Assembly (NCBI RefSeq): GCF_029633865.1
Contig: NC_079212.1
Span: forward strand, 66,569,844 to 66,633,843
Length of the DNA stretch: 64,000 nucleotides
DNA from: Lampris incognitus
Taxonomy: Eukaryota; Chordata; Actinopteri; Lampriformes; Lampridae
Direction of reading: 5' to 3'
The translations under genes and the position numbers were made by a program. Positions within the stretch are counted from its first letter, which is position 1. Each line of letters begins with the position of its first letter. Below, piece after piece: positions 1-15,180 of this stretch. The notes beneath the pieces were generated by a model, which was not told the origin of the DNA, ran no database searches, and worked only from the letters and a program-made list of their open reading frames with translations.

Positions 1-2624
1 CAATAGTTGACTTATAGCCTGTATTCTTCTAAAGTTGACTTATAGCCTGTATTCTTCTAAAGATGACTTATAGCCTGAATTCTTATATAGATGACTTAAA
101 GCCTGTATTCTTCTAAAGGTGACTTATAGCCTGTATTCTTCTAAAGGTGACTTATAGCCTGTATTCTTACATAGATGACTTACAGCCTGTATTCTTCTAA
201 AGGTGACTTACAGCCTGTATTCTTATATAGATGACTTACAGCCTGTATTCTTATATAGATGACTTACCGTCTGTATTCTTCTAAAGGTGACTTATAGCCT
301 GTATTCTTCTAAAGGTGACTTATAGCCTGTATTCTTATATAGTTGACTTACAGCCTGTATTCTTCTATAGATGACTTACAGACTGTATTCTTCAATAGGT
401 GACTTATAGCCTGTATTCTTCTATAGGTGACTTACAGCCTGTATTCTTCTATATGTGACTTACAGCCTGTATTCTTATATAGGTGACTTACAGCCTGTAT
501 TCTTATATAGATGACTTATAGCTTGTATTCTTCTATAGATGACTTACAGCCTGTATTCTTCTAAAGGTGACTTACAGCCTGTATTCTTCTAAAGGTGACT
601 TACAGCCTGTATTCTTCAATATGTGACTTATAGCCTGTATTCTTCTATAGATGACTTACAGCCGTGTATTCTTCAATATTTGACTCATAGCCTGTATTCT
701 TACATAGATGACTTACAGCCTGTGTTCTTCTAAAGGTGACTTACAGCCTGTATTCTTCTAAAGGTGACTTATAGCCTGGATTCTTCTAAAGGTGACTTAC
801 AGCCTGGATTCTTCAATAGGTGCCTTATAGCCTGTATTCTTCTAAAGGTGACTTACAGCCTGTATTCTTCAATAGGTGACTTATAGCCTGTATTCTTACA
901 TAGATGACTTACAGCCCTGTATTCTTCTAAAGGTGACTTACAGCCTGTATTCTTATATAGATGACTTACAGCCTGTATTCTTATATAGATGACTTACCGT
1001 CTGTATTCTTCTAAAGGTGACTTATAGCCTGTATTCTTCTAAAGGTGACTTATAGCCTGTATTCTTATATAGATGACTTACAGCCTGTATTCTTCTAAAG
1101 GTGACTTACAGCCTGTATTCTTACATAGATGACTTACGGCCTGTCTTCTTCTAAAGGTGACTTATAGCCTGTATTCTTCTATAGATGACTTACAGCCTGT
1201 ATTCTTCTAAAGGTGACTTACAGCCTGTATTATTCAATAGGTGACTTATAGCCTGTATTCTTCAAAATGTGACTTATAGCCTGTATTCTTCTATAGATGA
1301 CTTACAGCCGTGTATTCTTCAATATTTGACTCATAGCCTGTATTCTTACATAGATGACTTACAGCCTGTGTTCTTCTAAAGGTGACTTACAGCCTGTATT
1401 CTTCTAAAGGTGACTTATAGCCTGTATTCTTCTAAAGGTGACTTACAGCCTGGATTCTTCAATAGGTGCCTTATAGCCTGTATTCTTCTAAAGGTGACTT
1501 ACAGCCTGTATTCTTCAATAGGTGATTTATAGCCTGTATTCTTATATAGATGACTTATAGCCTGTATTCTTCTAAAGGTCACTTACAGCCTCTATTCTTC
1601 TAAAGGTGACTTACAGCCTGTATTCTTCTATAGGTGACTTATAACCTGTATTCTTCAATAGTTGACTTATAGCCTGTATTCTTCTACAGTTGACTTATAG
1701 CCTGTATTCTTCTAAAGATGACTTATAGCCTGAATTCTTATATAGATGACTTACAGCCTGTATTCTTCTAAAGGTGACTTATAGCCTGTATTCTTCTAAA
1801 GGTGACTTATAGCCTGTATTCTTCTAAAGGTGACTTATAGCCTGTATTCTTACATAGATGACGTACAGCCTGTATTCTTCTAAAGGTGACTTGCAGCCTG
1901 TATTCTTATATAGATGACTTACAGCCTGTATTCTTATATAGATTACTTACTGTCTGTATTCTTCTAAAGGTGACTTATAGCCTGTATTCTTCTAAAGGTG
2001 ACTTATAGACTGTATTCTTATATAGATGACTTACAGCCTGTATTCTTCTAAAGGTGACTTACAGCCTGTATTCTTATATAGATGACTTACAGCCTGTATT
2101 CTTCAATAGGTGACTTATAGCCTGTATTCTTCTATAGGTGACTTACAGCCTGTATTCTTCTATATGTGACTTACAGCCTGTATTCTTATATAGGTGACTT
2201 ACAGCCTGTATTCTTATATAGATGACTTATAGCTTGTATTCTTCTATAGATGACTTACAGCCTGTATTCTTCTAAAGGTGACTTATAACCTGTATTCTTC
2301 AATATGTGACTTATAGCCTGTATTCTTCTATAGATGACTTACAGCCGTGTATTCATCAATATTTGACTCATAGCCTGTATTCTTACATAGATGACTTACA
2401 GCCTGTATTCTTCTAAAGGTGACTTACAGCCTGTATTATTACATAGATGGCTTACGGCCTGTCTTCTTCTAAAGGTGACTTATAGCCTGTATTCTTCTAT
2501 AGATGACTTACAGCCTGTATTCTTCTAAAGGTGACTTACAGCCTGTATTATTCAATAGGTGACTTATAGCCTGTATTCTTATATAGATTACTTATAGCTT
2601 GTATTCTTCTAAAGGTGACTTGCA

Positions 2625-5600
2625 GCCTGTATTCTTATATAGATGACTTACAGCCTGTATTCTTATGTAGATTACTTACTGTCTGTATTCTTCTAAAGGT
2701 GACTTATAGCCTGTATTCTTCTAAAGGTGACTTATAGACTGTATTCTTATATAGATGACTTACAGCCTGTATTCTTCTAAAGGTGACTTACAGCCTGTAT
2801 TCTTATATAGATGACTTACAGCCTGTATTCTTCAATAGGTGACTTATAGCCTGTATTCTTCTATAGGTGACTTACAGCCTGTATTCTTCTATATGTGACT
2901 TACAGCCTGTATTCTTATATAGGTGACTTACAGCCTGTATTCTTATATAGATGACTTATAGCTTGTATTCTTCTATAGATGACTTACAGCCTGTATTCTT
3001 CTAAAGGTGACTTACAGCCTGTATTCTTCTAAAGGTGACTTACAGCCTGTATTCTTCAATATGTGACTTATAGCCTGTATTCTTCTATAGATGACTTACA
3101 GCCGTGTATTCTTCAATATTTGACTCATAGCCTGTATTCTTACATAGATGACTTACAGCCTGTATTCTTCTAAAGGTGACTTACAGCCTGTATTCTTACA
3201 TAGATGACTTACGGCCTGTCTTCTTCTAAAGGTGACTTATAGCCTGTATTCTTCTATAGATGACTTACAGCCTGTATTCTTCTAAAGGTGACTTACAGCC
3301 TGTATTATTCAATAGGTGACTTATAGCCTGTATTCTTATATAGATTACTTATAGCTTGTATTCTTCTAAAGGTGACTTGCAGCCTGTATTCTTATATAGA
3401 TGACTTACAGCCTGTATTCTTATATAGATTACTTACTGTCTGTATTCTTCTAAAGGTGACTTATAGCCTGTATTCTTCTAAAGGTGACTTATAGACTGTA
3501 TTCTTATATAGATGACTTACAGACTGTATTCTTCTAAAGGTGACTTACAGCCTGTATTCTTATATAGATGACTTACAGCCTGTATTCTTCAATAGGTGAC
3601 TTATAGCCTGTATGCTTCTATAGGTAACTTACAGCCTGTATTCTTCTATATGTGACTTACAGCCTGTATTCTTATATAGGTGACTTACAGCCTGTATTCT
3701 TATATAGATGACTTATAGCTTGTATTCTTCTATAGATGACTTACAGCCTGTATTCTTCTAAAGGTGACTTACAGCCTGTATTCTTCTAAAGGTGACTTAC
3801 AGCCTGTATTCTTCAATATGTGACTTATAGCCTGTATTCTTCTATAGATGACTTACAGCCGTGTGTTCTTCAATATTTGACTCATAGCCTGTATTCTTAC
3901 ATAGATGACTTACAGCCTGTATTCTTCTAAAGGTGACTTACAGCCTGTATTCTTACATAGATGACTTACGGCCTGTCTTCTTCTAAAGGTGACTTATAGC
4001 CTGTATTCTTCTATATGTGACTTATAGCCTGTATTCTTCTATAGATGACTTACAGCCGTGTATTCTTCAATATTTGACTCATAGCCTGTATTCTTACATA
4101 GATGACTTACAGCCTGTGTTCTTCTAAAGGTGACTTACAGCCTGTATTCTTCTAAAGGTGACTTATAGCCTGTATTCTACTAAAGGTGACTTACAGCCTG
4201 GATTCTTCAATAGGTGCCTTATAGCCTGTATTCTTCTAAAGGTGACTTACAGCCTGTATTCTTCAATAGGTGATTTATAGCCTGTATTCTTATATAGATG
4301 ACTTATAGCCTGTATTCTTCTAAAGGTCACTTACAGCCTCTATTCTTCTAAAGGTGACTTACAGCCTGTATTCTTCTATAGGTGACTTATAACCTGTATT
4401 CTTCAATAGTTGACTTATAGCCTGTATTCTTCTAAAGTTGACTTATAGCCTGTATTCTTCTAAAGATGACTTATAGCCTGAATTCTTATATAGATGACTT
4501 ACAGCCTGTATTCTTCTAAAGGTGACTTATAGCCTGTATTCTTCTAAAGGTGACTTATAGCCTGTATTCTTACATAGATGACTTACAGCCCTTTATTCTT
4601 CTAAAGGTGACTTACAGCCTGTATTCTTATATAGATGACTTACAGCCTGTATTCTTATATAGATGACTTACCGTCTGTATTCTTCTAAAGGTGACTTATA
4701 GCCTGTATTCTTCTAAAGGTGACTTATAGCCTGTATTCTTATATAGATGACTTACAGCCTGTATTCTTCTAAAGGTGACTTACAGCCTGTATTCTTATAT
4801 AGATGACTTACAGCCTGTATTCTTCAATAGGTGACTTATAGCCTGTATTCTTCTATAGGTGACTTACAGCCTGTATTCTTCTGTATGTGACTTACAGCCT
4901 GTATTCTTATATAGGTGACTTACAGCCTGTATTCTTATATAGATGACTTATAGCTTGTATTTTTCTATAGATGACTTACAGCCTGTATTCTTCTAAAGGT
5001 GACTTACAGCCTGTATTCTTCTAAAGGTGACTTACAGCCTGTATTCTTCAATATGTGACTTATAGCCTGTATTCTTCTATAGATGACTTACAGCCGTGTA
5101 TTCTTCAATATTTGACTCATAGCCTGTATTCTTACATAGATGACTTACAGCCTGTGTTCTTCTAAAGGTGACTTACAGCCTGTATTCTTCTAAAGGTGAC
5201 TTATAGCCTGTATGCTGCTAAAGGTGACTTACAGCCTGGATTCTTCAATAGGTGCCTTATAGCCTGTATTCTTCTAAAGGTGACTTACAGCCTGTATTCT
5301 TCAATAGGTGACTTATAGCCTGTATTCTTATATAGATGAGTTATAGCCTGTATTCTTCTAAAGGTGACTTACAGCCTCTATTCTTATATAGATGACTTAC
5401 AGCCTGTATTCTTATATAGATGACTTACCATCTGTATTCTTCTAAAGGTGACTTATAGCCTGTATTCTTCTAAAGGTGACTTATAGCCTGTATTCTTATA
5501 TAGTTGACTTACAGCCTGTATTCTTCTATAGATGACTTACAGACTGTATTCTTCAATAGGTGACTTATAGCCTGTATTCTTCTATAGGTGACTTACAGCC

Positions 5601-7880
5601 TGTATTCTTCTATATGTGACTTACAGCCTGTATTCTTATATCGGTGACTTACAGCCTGTATTCTTATATAGATGACTTATAGCTTGTATTCTTCTATAGA
5701 TGACTTACAGCCTGTATTCTTCTAAAGGTGACTTACAGCCTGTATTCTTCTAAAGGTGACTTACAACCTGTATTCTTCAATATGTGACTTATAGCCTGTA
5801 TTCTTATATAGATGACTTACCGTCTGTATTCTTCTAAAGGTGACTTGTAGCCTGTATTCTTCTAAAGGTGACTTATAGCCTGTATTCTTATATAGTTGAC
5901 TTACAGCCTGTATTCTTCTATAGATGACTTACAGACTGTATTCTTCAATAGGTGACTTATAGCCTGTATTCTTCTATAGGTGACTTACAGCCTGTATTCT
6001 TCTATATGTGACTTACAGCCTGTATTCTTATATAGGTGACTTACAGCCTGTATTCTTATATAGATGACTTATAGCTTGTATTCTTCTATAGATGACTTAC
6101 AGCCTGTATTCTTCTAAAGGTGACTTACAGCCTGTATTCTTCTAAAGGTGACTTACAACCTGTATTCTTCAATATGTGACTTATAGCCTCTATTCTTCTA
6201 TAGATGACTTACAGCCGTGTATTCTTCAATATTTGAGTCAAAGCCTGTATTCTTACATAGATGACTTACAGCCTGTGTTCTTCTAAAGGTGACTTACAGC
6301 CTGTATTATTCTAAAGGTGACTTATAGCCTGTATTCTTCTAAAGGTGACTTACAGCCTGTATTCTTCTAAAGGTGACTTATAGCCTGCATTCTACTAAAG
6401 GTGACTTACAGCCTGGATTCTTCAATAGGTGCCTTATAGCCTGTATTCTTCTAAAGGTGACTTACAGCCTGTATTCTTCAATAGGTGATTTATAGCCTGT
6501 ATTCTTATATAGATGACTTATAGCCTGTATTCTTCTAAAGGTCACTTACAGCCTCTATTCTTCTAAAGGTGACTTACAGCCTGTATTCTTCTATAGGTGA
6601 CTTATAACCTGTATTCTTCAATAGTTGACTTATAGCCTGTATTCTTCTAAAGTTGACTTATAGCCTGTATTCTTCTAAAGATGACTTATAGCCTGAATTC
6701 TTATATAGATGACTTACAGCCTGTATTCTTCTAAAGGTGACTTATAGCCTGTATTCTTCTAAAGGTGACTTATAGCCTGTATTCTTACATAGATGACTTA
6801 CAGCCCTGTATTCTTCTAAAGGTGACTTACAGCCTGTATTCTTATATAGATGACTTACAGCCTGTATTCTTATATAGATGACTTACCGTCTGTATTCTTC
6901 TAAAGGTGACTTATAGCCTGTATTCTTCTAAAGGTGACTTATAGCCTGTATTCTTATATAGATGACTTACAGCCTGTATTCTTCTAAAGGTGACTTACAG
7001 CCTGTATTCTTATATAGATGACTTACAGCCTGTATTCTTCAATAGGTGACTTTTAGCCTGTATTCTTCTATAGGTGACTTACAGCCTGTATTCTTCTATA
7101 TGTGACTTACAGCCTGTATTCTTATATAGGTGACTTACAGCCTGTATTCTTATATAGATGACTTATAGCTTGTATTTTTCTATAGATGACTTACAGCCTG
7201 TATTCTTCTAAAGGTGACTTACAGCCTGTATTCTTCTAAAGGTGACTTACAGCCTGTATTCTTCAATATGTGACTTATAGCCTGTATTCTTCTATAGATG
7301 ACTTACAGCCGTGTATTCTTCAATATTTGACTCATAGCCTGTATTCTTACATAGATGACTTACAGCCTGTGTTCTTCTAAAGGTGACTTACAGCCTGTAT
7401 TCTTCTAAAGGTGACTTATAGCCTGTATGCTGCTAAAGGTGACTTACAGCCTGGATTCTTCAATAGGTGCCTTATAGCCTGTATTCTTCTAAAGGTGACT
7501 TACAGCCTGTATTCTTCAATAGGTGACTTATAGCCTGTATTCTTATATAGATGAGTTATAGCCTGTATTCTTCTAAAGGTGACTTACAGCCTCTATTCTT
7601 ATATAGATGACTTACAGCCTGTATTCTTATATAGATGACTTACCGTCTGTATTCTTCTAAAGGTGACTTATAGCCTGTATTCTTCTAAAGGTGACTTATA
7701 GCCTGTATTCTTATATAGTTGACTTACAGCCTGTATTCTTCTATAGATGACTTACAGACTGTATTCTTCAATAGGTGACTTATAGCCTGTATTCTTCTAT
7801 AGGTGACTTACAGCCTGTATTCTTCTATATGTGACTTACAGCCTGTATTCTTATATAAGTGACTTACAGCCTGTATTCTT
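2625..7880. repeat. Higher-order block, copy A of a 5.3-kb duplication in the 28-bp array
   Basis: This stretch recurs 5,300 bp downstream. Rare variants occur at the same offset: TCTTATGTAG at 2661 and 7961, TATGCTTC at about 3611 and 8911, CCCTTTATTC at about 4590 and 9890, TATGCTGCTA at 5211 and 10511, TTGAGTCA at 6233 and 11533, and TTTTAGCC at about 7051 and 12351. Similarity begins near 2625 and breaks near 7880/13180. I found no difference at the sites compared. The block contains smaller sub-duplications; TATGCTGC, for example, occurs twice inside it, at 5211 and 7426. Confidence 0.9.
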
Positions 7881-7924
7881 CTATAGATGACTTACAGACT
7901 GTATTCTTCTAAAGGTGACTTATA

Positions 7925-10900
7925 GCCTGTATTCTTATATAGATGACTTACAGCCTGTATTCTTATGTAGATTACTTACTGTCTGTATTCTTCTAAAGGT
8001 GACTTATAGCCTGTATTCTTCTAAAGGTGACTTATAGACTGTATTCTTATATAGATGACTTACAGCCTGTATTCTTCTAAAGGTGACTTACAGCCTGTAT
8101 TCTTATATAGATGACTTACAGCCTGTATTCTTCAATAGGTGACTTATAGCCTGTATTCTTCTATAGGTGACTTACAGCCTGTATTCTTCTATATGTGACT
8201 TACAGCCTGTATTCTTATATAGGTGACTTACAGCCTGTATTCTTATATAGATGACTTATAGCTTGTATTCTTCTATAGATGACTTACAGCCTGTATTCTT
8301 CTAAAGGTGACTTACAGCCTGTATTCTTCTAAAGGTGACTTACAGCCTGTATTCTTCAATATGTGACTTATAGCCTGTATTCTTCTATAGATGACTTACA
8401 GCCGTGTATTCTTCAATATTTGACTCATAGCCTGTATTCTTACATAGATGACTTACAGCCTGTATTCTTCTAAAGGTGACTTACAGCCTGTATTCTTACA
8501 TAGATGACTTACGGCCTGTCTTCTTCTAAAGGTGACTTATAGCCTGTATTCTTCTATAGATGACTTACAGCCTGTATTCTTCTAAAGGTGACTTACAGCC
8601 TGTATTATTCAATAGGTGACTTATAGCCTGTATTCTTATATAGATTACTTATAGCTTGTATTCTTCTAAAGGTGACTTGCAGCCTGTATTCTTATATAGA
8701 TGACTTACAGCCTGTATTCTTATATAGATTACTTACTGTCTGTATTCTTCTAAAGGTGACTTATAGCCTGTATTCTTCTAAAGGTGACTTATAGACTGTA
8801 TTCTTATATAGATGACTTACAGACTGTATTCTTCTAAAGGTGACTTACAGCCTGTATTCTTATATAGATGACTTACAGCCTGTATTCTTCAATAGGTGAC
8901 TTATAGCCTGTATGCTTCTATAGGTAACTTACAGCCTGTATTCTTCTATATGTGACTTACAGCCTGTATTCTTATATAGGTGACTTACAGCCTGTATTCT
9001 TATATAGATGACTTATAGCTTGTATTCTTCTATAGATGACTTACAGCCTGTATTCTTCTAAAGGTGACTTACAGCCTGTATTCTTCTAAAGGTGACTTAC
9101 AGCCTGTATTCTTCAATATGTGACTTATAGCCTGTATTCTTCTATAGATGACTTACAGCCGTGTGTTCTTCAATATTTGACTCATAGCCTGTATTCTTAC
9201 ATAGATGACTTACAGCCTGTATTCTTCTAAAGGTGACTTACAGCCTGTATTCTTACATAGATGACTTACGGCCTGTCTTCTTCTAAAGGTGACTTATAGC
9301 CTGTATTCTTCTATATGTGACTTATAGCCTGTATTCTTCTATAGATGACTTACAGCCGTGTATTCTTCAATATTTGACTCATAGCCTGTATTCTTACATA
9401 GATGACTTACAGCCTGTGTTCTTCTAAAGGTGACTTACAGCCTGTATTCTTCTAAAGGTGACTTATAGCCTGTATTCTACTAAAGGTGACTTACAGCCTG
9501 GATTCTTCAATAGGTGCCTTATAGCCTGTATTCTTCTAAAGGTGACTTACAGCCTGTATTCTTCAATAGGTGATTTATAGCCTGTATTCTTATATAGATG
9601 ACTTATAGCCTGTATTCTTCTAAAGGTCACTTACAGCCTCTATTCTTCTAAAGGTGACTTACAGCCTGTATTCTTCTATAGGTGACTTATAACCTGTATT
9701 CTTCAATAGTTGACTTATAGCCTGTATTCTTCTAAAGTTGACTTATAGCCTGTATTCTTCTAAAGATGACTTATAGCCTGAATTCTTATATAGATGACTT
9801 ACAGCCTGTATTCTTCTAAAGGTGACTTATAGCCTGTATTCTTCTAAAGGTGACTTATAGCCTGTATTCTTACATAGATGACTTACAGCCCTTTATTCTT
9901 CTAAAGGTGACTTACAGCCTGTATTCTTATATAGATGACTTACAGCCTGTATTCTTATATAGATGACTTACCGTCTGTATTCTTCTAAAGGTGACTTATA
10001 GCCTGTATTCTTCTAAAGGTGACTTATAGCCTGTATTCTTATATAGATGACTTACAGCCTGTATTCTTCTAAAGGTGACTTACAGCCTGTATTCTTATAT
10101 AGATGACTTACAGCCTGTATTCTTCAATAGGTGACTTATAGCCTGTATTCTTCTATAGGTGACTTACAGCCTGTATTCTTCTGTATGTGACTTACAGCCT
10201 GTATTCTTATATAGGTGACTTACAGCCTGTATTCTTATATAGATGACTTATAGCTTGTATTTTTCTATAGATGACTTACAGCCTGTATTCTTCTAAAGGT
10301 GACTTACAGCCTGTATTCTTCTAAAGGTGACTTACAGCCTGTATTCTTCAATATGTGACTTATAGCCTGTATTCTTCTATAGATGACTTACAGCCGTGTA
10401 TTCTTCAATATTTGACTCATAGCCTGTATTCTTACATAGATGACTTACAGCCTGTGTTCTTCTAAAGGTGACTTACAGCCTGTATTCTTCTAAAGGTGAC
10501 TTATAGCCTGTATGCTGCTAAAGGTGACTTACAGCCTGGATTCTTCAATAGGTGCCTTATAGCCTGTATTCTTCTAAAGGTGACTTACAGCCTGTATTCT
10601 TCAATAGGTGACTTATAGCCTGTATTCTTATATAGATGAGTTATAGCCTGTATTCTTCTAAAGGTGACTTACAGCCTCTATTCTTATATAGATGACTTAC
10701 AGCCTGTATTCTTATATAGATGACTTACCATCTGTATTCTTCTAAAGGTGACTTATAGCCTGTATTCTTCTAAAGGTGACTTATAGCCTGTATTCTTATA
10801 TAGTTGACTTACAGCCTGTATTCTTCTATAGATGACTTACAGACTGTATTCTTCAATAGGTGACTTATAGCCTGTATTCTTCTATAGGTGACTTACAGCC

Positions 10901-13180
10901 TGTATTCTTCTATATGTGACTTACAGCCTGTATTCTTATATCGGTGACTTACAGCCTGTATTCTTATATAGATGACTTATAGCTTGTATTCTTCTATAGA
11001 TGACTTACAGCCTGTATTCTTCTAAAGGTGACTTACAGCCTGTATTCTTCTAAAGGTGACTTACAACCTGTATTCTTCAATATGTGACTTATAGCCTGTA
11101 TTCTTATATAGATGACTTACCGTCTGTATTCTTCTAAAGGTGACTTGTAGCCTGTATTCTTCTAAAGGTGACTTATAGCCTGTATTCTTATATAGTTGAC
11201 TTACAGCCTGTATTCTTCTATAGATGACTTACAGACTGTATTCTTCAATAGGTGACTTATAGCCTGTATTCTTCTATAGGTGACTTACAGCCTGTATTCT
11301 TCTATATGTGACTTACAGCCTGTATTCTTATATAGGTGACTTACAGCCTGTATTCTTATATAGATGACTTATAGCTTGTATTCTTCTATAGATGACTTAC
11401 AGCCTGTATTCTTCTAAAGGTGACTTACAGCCTGTATTCTTCTAAAGGTGACTTACAACCTGTATTCTTCAATATGTGACTTATAGCCTCTATTCTTCTA
11501 TAGATGACTTACAGCCGTGTATTCTTCAATATTTGAGTCAAAGCCTGTATTCTTACATAGATGACTTACAGCCTGTGTTCTTCTAAAGGTGACTTACAGC
11601 CTGTATTATTCTAAAGGTGACTTATAGCCTGTATTCTTCTAAAGGTGACTTACAGCCTGTATTCTTCTAAAGGTGACTTATAGCCTGCATTCTACTAAAG
11701 GTGACTTACAGCCTGGATTCTTCAATAGGTGCCTTATAGCCTGTATTCTTCTAAAGGTGACTTACAGCCTGTATTCTTCAATAGGTGATTTATAGCCTGT
11801 ATTCTTATATAGATGACTTATAGCCTGTATTCTTCTAAAGGTCACTTACAGCCTCTATTCTTCTAAAGGTGACTTACAGCCTGTATTCTTCTATAGGTGA
11901 CTTATAACCTGTATTCTTCAATAGTTGACTTATAGCCTGTATTCTTCTAAAGTTGACTTATAGCCTGTATTCTTCTAAAGATGACTTATAGCCTGAATTC
12001 TTATATAGATGACTTACAGCCTGTATTCTTCTAAAGGTGACTTATAGCCTGTATTCTTCTAAAGGTGACTTATAGCCTGTATTCTTACATAGATGACTTA
12101 CAGCCCTGTATTCTTCTAAAGGTGACTTACAGCCTGTATTCTTATATAGATGACTTACAGCCTGTATTCTTATATAGATGACTTACCGTCTGTATTCTTC
12201 TAAAGGTGACTTATAGCCTGTATTCTTCTAAAGGTGACTTATAGCCTGTATTCTTATATAGATGACTTACAGCCTGTATTCTTCTAAAGGTGACTTACAG
12301 CCTGTATTCTTATATAGATGACTTACAGCCTGTATTCTTCAATAGGTGACTTTTAGCCTGTATTCTTCTATAGGTGACTTACAGCCTGTATTCTTCTATA
12401 TGTGACTTACAGCCTGTATTCTTATATAGGTGACTTACAGCCTGTATTCTTATATAGATGACTTATAGCTTGTATTTTTCTATAGATGACTTACAGCCTG
12501 TATTCTTCTAAAGGTGACTTACAGCCTGTATTCTTCTAAAGGTGACTTACAGCCTGTATTCTTCAATATGTGACTTATAGCCTGTATTCTTCTATAGATG
12601 ACTTACAGCCGTGTATTCTTCAATATTTGACTCATAGCCTGTATTCTTACATAGATGACTTACAGCCTGTGTTCTTCTAAAGGTGACTTACAGCCTGTAT
12701 TCTTCTAAAGGTGACTTATAGCCTGTATGCTGCTAAAGGTGACTTACAGCCTGGATTCTTCAATAGGTGCCTTATAGCCTGTATTCTTCTAAAGGTGACT
12801 TACAGCCTGTATTCTTCAATAGGTGACTTATAGCCTGTATTCTTATATAGATGAGTTATAGCCTGTATTCTTCTAAAGGTGACTTACAGCCTCTATTCTT
12901 ATATAGATGACTTACAGCCTGTATTCTTATATAGATGACTTACCGTCTGTATTCTTCTAAAGGTGACTTATAGCCTGTATTCTTCTAAAGGTGACTTATA
13001 GCCTGTATTCTTATATAGTTGACTTACAGCCTGTATTCTTCTATAGATGACTTACAGACTGTATTCTTCAATAGGTGACTTATAGCCTGTATTCTTCTAT
13101 AGGTGACTTACAGCCTGTATTCTTCTATATGTGACTTACAGCCTGTATTCTTATATAAGTGACTTACAGCCTGTATTCTT
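7925..13180. repeat. Higher-order block, copy B of the 5.3-kb duplication
   Basis: Second copy of the block at 2625-7880, same orientation, offset 5,300 bp, matching at all diagnostic variants compared. The copies abut with only about 45 bp between them, so this is a direct tandem duplication. It may be a recent unequal exchange or an assembly duplication. Confidence 0.9.
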
Positions 13181-13779
13181 ATATAGATGACTTATAGCTT
13201 GTATTCTTCTATAGATGACTTACAGCCTGTATTCTTCTAAATGTGACTTACAGCCTGTATTCTAATATAGGTGACTTACAGCCTGTATTCTTATATAGAT
13301 GACTTATAGCTTGTATTCTTCTATAGATGACTTACAGCCTGTATTCTTCTAAAGGTGACTTACAGCCTGTATTCTTCTAAAGGTGACTTACAACCTGTAT
13401 TCTTCAATATGTGACTTATAGCCTGTATTCTTCTATAGATGACTTACAGCCGTGTATTCTTCAATATTTGAGCCAAAGCCTGTATTCTTACATAGATGAC
13501 TTACAGCCTGTGTTCTTCTAAAGGTGACTTACAGCCTGTATTCTTCTAAAGGTGACTTATAGCCTGTATTCTTCTAAAGGTGACTTACAGCCTGGATTCT
13601 TCAATAGGTGACTTACAGCCTGTATTCTTCAATAGGTGACTTATAGCCTGTATTCTTATATAGATGACTTATAGCCTGTATTCTTCTAAAGGTCACTTAC
13701 AGCCTCTATTCTTCAATAGTTGACTTATAGCCTGTATTCTTCTAAAGGTGACTTACAGACTGTATTCTTCTAAAGGTGA

Positions 13780-15180
13780 CTTATAGCCTGTATTCTTACA
13801 TAGATGACTTACAGCCCTGTATTCTTCTAAAGGTGACTTACAGCCTGTATTCTTATATAGATGACTTACAGCCTGTATTCTTATATAGATGACTTACCGT
13901 CTGTATTCTTCTAAAGGTGACTTATAGCCTGTATTCTTCTAAAGGTGACTTATAGCCTGTATTCTTATATAGATGACTTACAGCCTGTATTCTTCTAAAG
14001 GTGACTTACAGCCTGTATTCTTACATAGATGACTTACGGCCTGTCTTCTTCTAAAGGTGACTTATAGCCTGTATTCTTCTATAGATGACTTACAGCCTGT
14101 ATTCTTCTAAAGGTGACTTACAGCCTGTATTATTCAATAGGTGACTTATAGCCTGTATTCTTCAATATGTGACTTATAGCCTGTATTCTTCTATAGATGA
14201 CTTACAGCCATGTATTCTTCAATATTTGACTCATAGCCTGTATTCTTACATAGATGACTTACAGCCTGTGTTCTTCTAAAGGTGACTTACAGCCTGTATT
14301 CTTCTAAAGGTGACTTATAGCCTGTATTCTTCTAAAGGTGACTTACAGCCTGGATTCTTCAATAGGTGCCTTATAGCCTGTATTCTTCTAAAGGTGACTT
14401 ACAGCCTGTATTCTTCAATAGGTGATTTATAGCCTGTATTCTTATATAGATGACTTATAGCCTGTATTCTTCTAAAGGTCACTTACAGCCTCTATTCTTC
14501 TAAAGGTGACTTACAGCCTGTATTCTTCTATAGGTGACTTATAACCTGTATTCTTCAATAGTTGACTTATAGCCTGTATTCTTCTACAGTTGACTTATAG
14601 CCTGTATTCTTCTAAAGATGACTTATAGCCTGAATTCTTATATAGATGACTTACAGCCTGTATTCTTCTAAAGGTGACTTATAGCCTGTATTCTTCTAAA
14701 GGTGACTTATAGCCTGTATTCTTCTAAAGGTGACTTATAGCCTGTATTCTTACATAGATGACTTACAGCCTGTATTCTTCTAAAGGTGACTTGCAGCCTG
14801 TATTCTTATATAGATGACTTACAGCCTGTATTCTTATATAGATTACTTACTGTCTGTATTCTTCTAAAGGTGACTTATAGCCTGTATTCTTCTAAAGGTG
14901 ACTTATAGACTGTATTCTTATATAGATGACTTACAGCCTGTATTCTTCTAAAGGTGACTTACAGCCTGTATTCTTATATAGATGACTTACAGCCTGTATT
15001 TTTCAATAGGTGACTTATAGCCTGTATTCTTCTATAGGTGACCTACAGCCTGTATTCTTCTATATGTGACTTACAGCCTGTATTCTTATATAGGTGACTT
15101 ACAGCCTGTATTCTTATATAGATGACTTATAGCTTGTATTCTTCTATAGATGACTTACAGCCTGTATTCTTCTAAAGGTG
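13780..15180. repeat. Diverged copy of array segment 880-2280
   Basis: Repeats the segment at 880-2280 with an offset of 12,900 bp: GCCCTGTATTC at about 913 and 13813, GGTCACTTACAGCCTCTATT at about 1578 and 14478, and CTACAGTTGAC at 1684 and 14584. Unlike the 5.3-kb pair, it shows single-base differences (TTCAAAATGT versus TTCAATATGT; ACGTACAG versus ACTTACAG; CAGCCGTG versus CAGCCATG), so it is the older duplication. Confidence 0.85.
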
